Shown here piece by piece: positions 1-5,395 of a stretch of 14,173 nucleotides of DNA. Position 1 is the first letter of the stretch; each line of letters starts with the position of its first letter. The notes beneath the pieces are model-generated. The model saw only the letters and a list, made by a program, of their open reading frames with translations. It did no database searches and was not told where the DNA came from. The DNA comes from Baffinella frigidus (Eukaryota > Cryptophyceae > Cryptomonadales > Baffinellaceae), in the NCBI GenBank assembly GCA_026770585.1, contig MU646325.1, positions 551,781-565,953 on the forward strand. The letters run 5' to 3'. A program made the translations under genes and the position numbers.

Positions 1-382
1 GGGGGGACGAGCCAGGAGCGGAAGGTGGTGTGTGTTCGTCGAGGATACGATATATAATGGAGTCGTTGAAAACGTTTACACGTTCAGAAAATACGATTCA
101 CAAAGCCCTCACGCAAGAACCCTGAACTCGAAACCTAACCCTTAACCCTTAACCCTCAACAACAACCCCTAAACCCCGATCCTCAATCCCTATCCCTTAA
201 GCCTAATCCGCAATCCGCAATCCGCAAACCCTAACCCTGAACAATGATCCCCAATCCCCAATCCCAAGACCACAAAACCTAAACCTAAGCCCCAAAACAG
301 TATGGCCTGCCGAGCGGCGTAATCCCCAAACCCTAACCCCAACCCCAAACCCCAACCCTAAACCCCAAACTCACCCCCATCC
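1..382. repeat. Upstream spacer with decayed telomere-like CCCTAA repeats
   Basis: From about 118 to 376 the plus strand is a run of variant CCCTAA/CCCTAAA/CCCCAAA units mixed with AATCCC and AATCCG variants. It is the C-rich strand of a plant/alga-type telomere repeat, heavily diverged. It is not a true chromosome end: unit length varies and unique sequence lies on both sides. No gene is supported here. Confidence 0.75.
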
Positions 383-1234
383 TGCCCCCAACCCTGTCAG
401 GTAGGAGGGGACGAGCCGTGAGAGGGAGGAGGTGTAGGGAGCGGGTGGGGGTGGAACCAGCCCGCGGTAGGCCTCCGCGGCACCCTTCAGCCGCACGGCC
501 GGAGGCATCCGGGCGGACCCCCTCGCCCCGCACCGCCGGCGAGATCCCCGCCAGAAGCTCCACCCCCGGACACCTGCTCGCCAGCGACGCGTGACCACCG
601 AGTTCTGTGTCGCCCCACACTTCTCGCCCCAGCCTCAGCGAAAATTCCCGCCGGAGCAGCCACTGAAATCAGTGGCCGCCCTCCGACAATTGTGAGGTGT
701 AATCAACGAGGTTGGGATCTAATCCCTGCACAACGCAGGCTCCCCGCGTCGAGGAGAGATCAAAAGAGGTCTTACCGGCAGCCGGCGAGCCGGTGCTCCT
801 CCAGCTGTCCGAAAAGGCCCGGTTCTTCCGCTACTTGACCCCCTGTTTCTCACGCCCCAAGCTCCTCGCCCGCTCTTCAGTCAACAACAGGGTTTTAACG
901 GACCGCCTCAAAAGTTGTAAGTTTTGCAAAAGTCGCGGGTCGGATTTGTCCTGAGGGCGGGTGTTCTTTTTTTTCAGAGGAACCCTGATCAAATGGACAA
1001 TTTTTGATTCTCGATTCCTCAGAGGTGAAGTCGGAATCCGACTTCAACGGCTCCAATTCTTCTTGAAATCGGGAACTCGAAAATCGTCGATTTGCTCGAT
1101 TTGCCCCATCCGTGAGATTTTGACGAGATTTTGTGGGGAGATCCAAAGCCGATCGCGACAGATCCACACAAGTTCTGAAGTTCCTCCGTTGCAGCTGTCA
1201 CACGGATCTGAACTTGGTCCGAACACCTGGAAAG
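383..1234. other. GC-rich region upstream of the synthase gene; no convincing gene
   Basis: The stretch 383-700 is GC-rich and open in more than one frame on both strands, but no homology is recognisable. A pyrimidine tract ending in CAG at 963-977 looks like a good 3' splice site, so a 5'-UTR intron or an upstream exon is possible. In the reading frame of the synthase a TGA stop lies at 1121-1123, and the first ATG after it is at 1235. This supports the start chosen for that gene. No TATA-like promoter element could be identified with confidence. Confidence 0.5.
712..954 (+). other. Possible coding fragment or exon of unknown function (weak)
   Basis: An open stretch that reads plausibly between about 768 and 930, with codons ending mostly in C or G and a segment containing LLQLSEKARFFRYLTP. 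It has no ATG start, no recognised domain, and ends at a stop just before the pyrimidine tract at 963-974. It could be an exon of a neighbouring gene, transcribed leader, or chance. The function is not known. Confidence 0.15.
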
Positions 1235-1282
1235 ATGAAAGCCGCGCTGATTATGGCAGCGGCGGTGGGGGGCGTGGGCGCG
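1235..1282 (+). other. Signal-peptide-like segment of a bipartite plastid presequence
   Basis: Residues 1-16 (MKAALIMAAAVGGVGA) give one basic residue followed by a short hydrophobic, small-residue core, then a likely cleavage at Ala16|Phe17 (GA|FCPG). Phe at the first position after the cleavage is typical of transit peptides in red-derived complex plastids. Residues 17-50 are rich in Arg, Pro, Ser and Gly and lack acidic residues, as expected of a transit peptide. The hydrophobic core is short, so a mitochondrial presequence remains possible. Confidence 0.6.
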
Positions 1283-1726
1283 TTCTGTCCTGGAATGACA
1301 CCACCGCTTGGGAGGGCTCCCAGCCGGGCATGCCAGGGTCGCAGTGTGCGGGGGCCTGTGGTGGGCCTGCGGGCCGCGTTCGCGAAAGTGGTTGACGGAG
1401 TGACGGGGACGGATGAGCTGCTGGATCGGCAGAACGCGCACGTAGTGGGGCTGCTGCAGAACCCGTTCGACGAAAAGGGGTCGAGCGGAGCCTTCCCTGG
1501 GATGCCGGAGCACCTGGGGCGCATCACGGAAAAGCCGATCGCCCCCGACACGCCGCAGCTGACGCCGTGGGGCGACAACGCGGCATTCCCGGACCGCTGC
1601 CCGACGGACCCGTTCGCGATTGTGCGTGAGGAGCTCTCGCCGTTTTCCGACAGCATTAAGGACGTGGTCACGACGGACCACCCGATCCTCTCAGAGGCTG
1701 CCAAACACTTCTTCGCCGAGCGTCAG
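1235..1726 (+). CDS. Exon 1 of the polyprenyl diphosphate synthase (residues 1-164)
   Basis: Encodes the targeting region and a linker of about 70 residues rich in Pro and Gly. The start of the conserved enzyme domain follows: DPFAIV at 125-130, then EELSPFSDSIKDVV, and HPILSEAAKHFF at 149-160. It ends CGT CAG before the donor GTGCAG, in phase 0. The reading frame stays open beyond 1726 to 2050, but the family match stops exactly at residue 164 and resumes at exon 2. Confidence 0.9.
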
Positions 1727-4700
1727 GTGCAGCGCCCCCCCTCATGGACCCCCGGATTCTCCACCCTGCAGCTAGCGAACGGCGAGCACACTCTCCCACG
1801 GGAACCTTTGGCGATTCTGCCAAAATGCAAAAGGTGTGACGCTTTGGGGGGAGCGGAGATTCTCCCACACTCCACCCTCCTGCAACAAGCAGATCAAAGC
1901 GCTCCTCCATATGGATCGCGCCGCGCGTGTCACATGTTCTCTTCCTCGGCGCAGTGTCACCTGCGCACCATGCTATCTTCCCCCTTTTACACCACTGACC
2001 CTCCGTGTCGTTTTTCGATACCCGGACATTCTGTAATCCGCCGACCGTGAAAGATCGAAATACTGCACTTCAGAGGGCTAGAGGCAGCGCAGGCTCTCAC
2101 CGCCAAAGGTGCACACTTCACACAGCATGCGTTTCACTGTCTCTCTCGAGAGGGAGAGAGAGAGAGAGAGAGAGTGAGAGAGAGAGAGAGCGGTCCCTCC
2201 TGCCGATCGTGTCAGTGATGACCAACCTCCACCCTTCACTGCAACGTCTCTTTGCGCTCGCACACCGCGCACGGCAACACGCTTCACGCCACGTCCATTC
2301 AACAGCCGGTTCCTTCTCGTTCGCAGCGTCCGTACTCGGGAACAGCTCACGTTCTCGTCCGCATAAATAAACGGCTCTCTCTCGTTCGCAGGGCAAACGG
2401 TTTCCGGCCATCGATTGTGATCCTGATGGCGGCAGCCACCTCACCTCCCCTGACGCTGTTGAAATAATCCCAGCTATTCCACGAACAACCCCGAAAGGAT
2501 TAGTCACCCGGTATAAAAAAATCCGGGTTAGTCAACTGGACGCTCTCGTTTGCAGGCCATGTCCGTTAACCAGCCGTTACGTTTCTCATTCGCAGGGGAA
2601 GCGGTTCCGGCCGACGATTGTGATCCTGATGGCCAAGGCCACCTCCCCGGAGCCTGCGGCGCACAAGGGGGGGGCGGTCTACGAGAAGCAGGCGCTCCTC
2701 GGACAGGTTTCGAGCCCTGGTTCCCCGCCGTTTCTTAAGTTAACGGATGATCCACTCTTGCGTTTGAGACGTTCCACTCTCGGCTTTTGTCCCGGTGGGC
2801 AGCGCTTTTTCACACGCACCACGCCGGAGTAAAGGAGGGGGTTGAATTTTTGAGACCGCGTCAGGACGCGGTCGTTGACTTTTGAAAACCACTACCTTGA
2901 GAGGGAATTGACTTTTGGCGACCCCTTCCAAGACTCTGGTGTGGCACCCACCCTAGAGTGTGCGGCGGACGTCTCGGTCTATTTACGCTTGCCGGTTTGG
3001 TGGGCCTGGGTGCGTTTCTGCTCGGAAGTTGACGGGGTTGTACCGCGGCCCCAGCGTGTCAACTTGAGAATAGTCGAGGAACCCGAGTGAGGCAGAGCTA
3101 GGTTGTGCCTTTTATCACAAAGGTCGGAGTCTCCCGTCGCTTGACTGATGCATTGTATCACACGCTGTCTGATGTACGTGGTCGGCATCGAACGATTGCG
3201 TTACGCAACCTTAGGGTTGGGGGTAAGGGGGTTAGGGTTTTGGGGTTTATGGGGTTAGGTTCTGCGAACACCCTAAACCCCTAACCCCTAACCCCATACC
3301 CCTAAACCTACATCAGATCACGGAGATGATCCACGTAGCGTCGCTGATCCATGATGACGTGCTGGACGAGGCTGACACGCGCCGCGGGGGGGAGGCTGTC
3401 CACAAGCTGTACTCCAACAAGGTGCCTCCCTAGCTAACTTTCCTTCTCACTTACTTACTTACGTACTTACTTGCTTAATCACCGGTCTTACGATCTTACT
3501 TAATTACTTGATTACTTCCTTCGGCACTTCCGTTCTTGAGCACTCACCGGTACGTATTGCTTACGTGCTTGTTTACTTACTCACTTACTCTCCAAAGATG
3601 ATAGATGCTGTACCCAACATGGCTGACTGATTGTCATCACCCCAACAATGTGGCGGTGATTGCGGGAAACTGTCTTTCTTGCTTTCTGATTTCCTGACCA
3701 GCCCCCATTCACGTCGAACGACTCGACTGTCTTCACCCCTTATTACTTACTGCTATCGCCGAACGTTGACACACGATCTCCCCCAAAAGGTGGCGGTGGT
3801 TGCTTCCTTACAGACTTACTTACCAGCTCCCATTCATATGGGGGCACTCACTGTCTTCACTCCTCACTTACTTACTTATTTCTCACGAAAAGTTGACACG
3901 ATGTCCCCGAAAAGGTGGCGGTAATTGCGGGGGACTACCTCCTGGCGCGCGCCTCGGTGGTGCTGGCACGGTACACCCCACACCCTGGACCCCTCAACCC
4001 TCAACCAACCAACCCCAAACCCTGAACCTTGAACCCTAAACCCTAACCCCCCCCCAAAAAAAGTCCCAAACCCAAACCCCAATTCCAAAACCCAAAACCC
4101 AAAACTCGAAACCCAAAACCCAAAACCCAAAACCCAAACCATGATGCAAAATCTTGATCCCAACCCCGCAACCCTAAACCCTGATCCCTGCGCCAGGTTG
4201 CAGAACACGGAGGTGACGGAGATCATGTCGACGGCGCTCGAGAGCCTCGTCATGGTACTCTCCAAACCCTTCCCGATGCTAACCGCCTTCAGCCCTATCC
4301 TACCCTATCCTAACCGCCTTTACCCCATCCTAACCCGCATTCACTTAACACTCAACACTAACCGCCTTTACCCCTAAACGCCAGCCCCTGAAACCTGCCC
4401 TTTGATCCCGAACCCCTAAGCCCTGTGGTGGTACCCTCTCCGCTCGAGAGCCTCGGCATGGTACCACAACCCCTCCTGACCGCCTTTACTCTATCCTAAT
4501 CGCTTTTACCCTATCCTGACCGCCTTTAACCTATCCTAACCGTCTTTACCCTATCCCAACCGTTAGTCCCGTCACCTTTTAGATCATACCTCAGATTTGG
4601 CTTGGTGTTGGAGATTTATCGTATTTTTAGGTCTTAAAATAGCGGGAGCTGTGCCAGAAAATATTCAGCTGGTCGTGATGTAGCATAGATTATATAACGT

Positions 4701-5349
4701 GACGCGATGAGTACCCTCACCGATTTTCACCGCCTCTAATCCCTCACCAAAAACACAAATATAGACACACACAAACACAAAACACAAAAACAGCACCAAA
4801 CCCCAAACCGTACCGCAGGGGGAGATCATGCAGATTAAGACAGGGCAGGACGACCTGCTGGACATGATGACGTACCTCCGCAAGAGCTACCACAAGACCG
4901 CGTCGCTCATCTGCGACGCGTGCAAGGCGTGTGCGGTTCTCGGGTGAGAACGCGTCCTGCCCTCATCTATATCAACCCTAAACCCTAAACCCTAAACCCT
5001 AAACCCTAAACCCTAAACCCTAAACCCTAAACCCTACTAAACCCCAAAACGACGCGTGCCAGGCCTGCGCGGTTCTGGGGTGAGCAAGCGCCCTGCCCTC
5101 CACTGCCACGGTTTAGAGATGGACTATCGCCAGACACCAAACCCTCAACACTAAATCCTAAAACGTAAACCCCAAACCCTAAAGCCCAAAGCCCAAACCT
5201 CAAACCCCAAACCCCAAACCCCAAACCCCACACCCTAAACCCTAAACCCTGGACAGGGGGCATGCGGCGGACAGTGAGGTGGCGTGCGCGGCGGAGGAGT
5301 ATGGCTACCACCTCGGCCTCGCCTACCAGGTGTGTGTGTGTCAGCGAGA

Positions 5350-5395
<46 letters not shown>

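Larger units (their letters stand above)
1727..2595 (+). other. Intron 1 (869 bp) with GA microsatellite and decayed copy of exon 2
   Basis: Runs from donor GTGCAG to acceptor TTCGCAG. It contains a GA-rich microsatellite at about 2149-2190 and several acceptor-like TCGTTCGCAG or TCGTTTGCAG strings, ending at 2326, 2391 and 2555, before the true one at 2595. A frameshifted copy of the exon 2 start lies at 2392-2445. The rest (1727-2140) shows nothing recognisable. Confidence 0.8.
2707..3316 (+). other. Intron 2 (610 bp) with dispersed repeat and inverted telomere-like tract
   Basis: Contains a short hairpin at 2854-2873 (GACCGCGTC against GACGCGGTC), a 37-bp dispersed repeat at 2907-2943 found again at 13559-13595, and a G-rich telomere-like tract at 3209-3256 followed by a C-rich one at 3271-3309. 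The C-rich arm ends only seven bases before exon 3. Confidence 0.8.
4944..5256 (+). other. Intron 6 (313 bp) with a perfect telomere repeat tract and exon-end echo
   Basis: Holds eight uninterrupted CCCTAAA units (4976-5031 plus a partial), then the echo of the exon 6 end and donor at 5051-5100, then a decayed telomere-like tract (5138-5250) reaching to within a few bases of the acceptor GGACAG. Confidence 0.88.

Noticed and set aside
118-376. Chromosome end (telomere) at the left edge
   Set aside because: The units are strongly diverged, unique sequence lies on both sides, and similar tracts occur throughout the window in both orientations.
1019-1704. Long minus-strand open frames of 220 and 168 codons opposite exon 1
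   Set aside because: They overlap exon 1, whose plus-strand reading matches a known family. GC-rich coding sequence commonly gives open antisense frames, and their composition is Arg/Pro-heavy.
1727-2050. Read-through of exon 1 to 2050 as a 272-residue single-exon protein
   Set aside because: Family similarity ends exactly at residue 164 and resumes in exon 2, and a GT donor lies at that point. The read-through residues look random.
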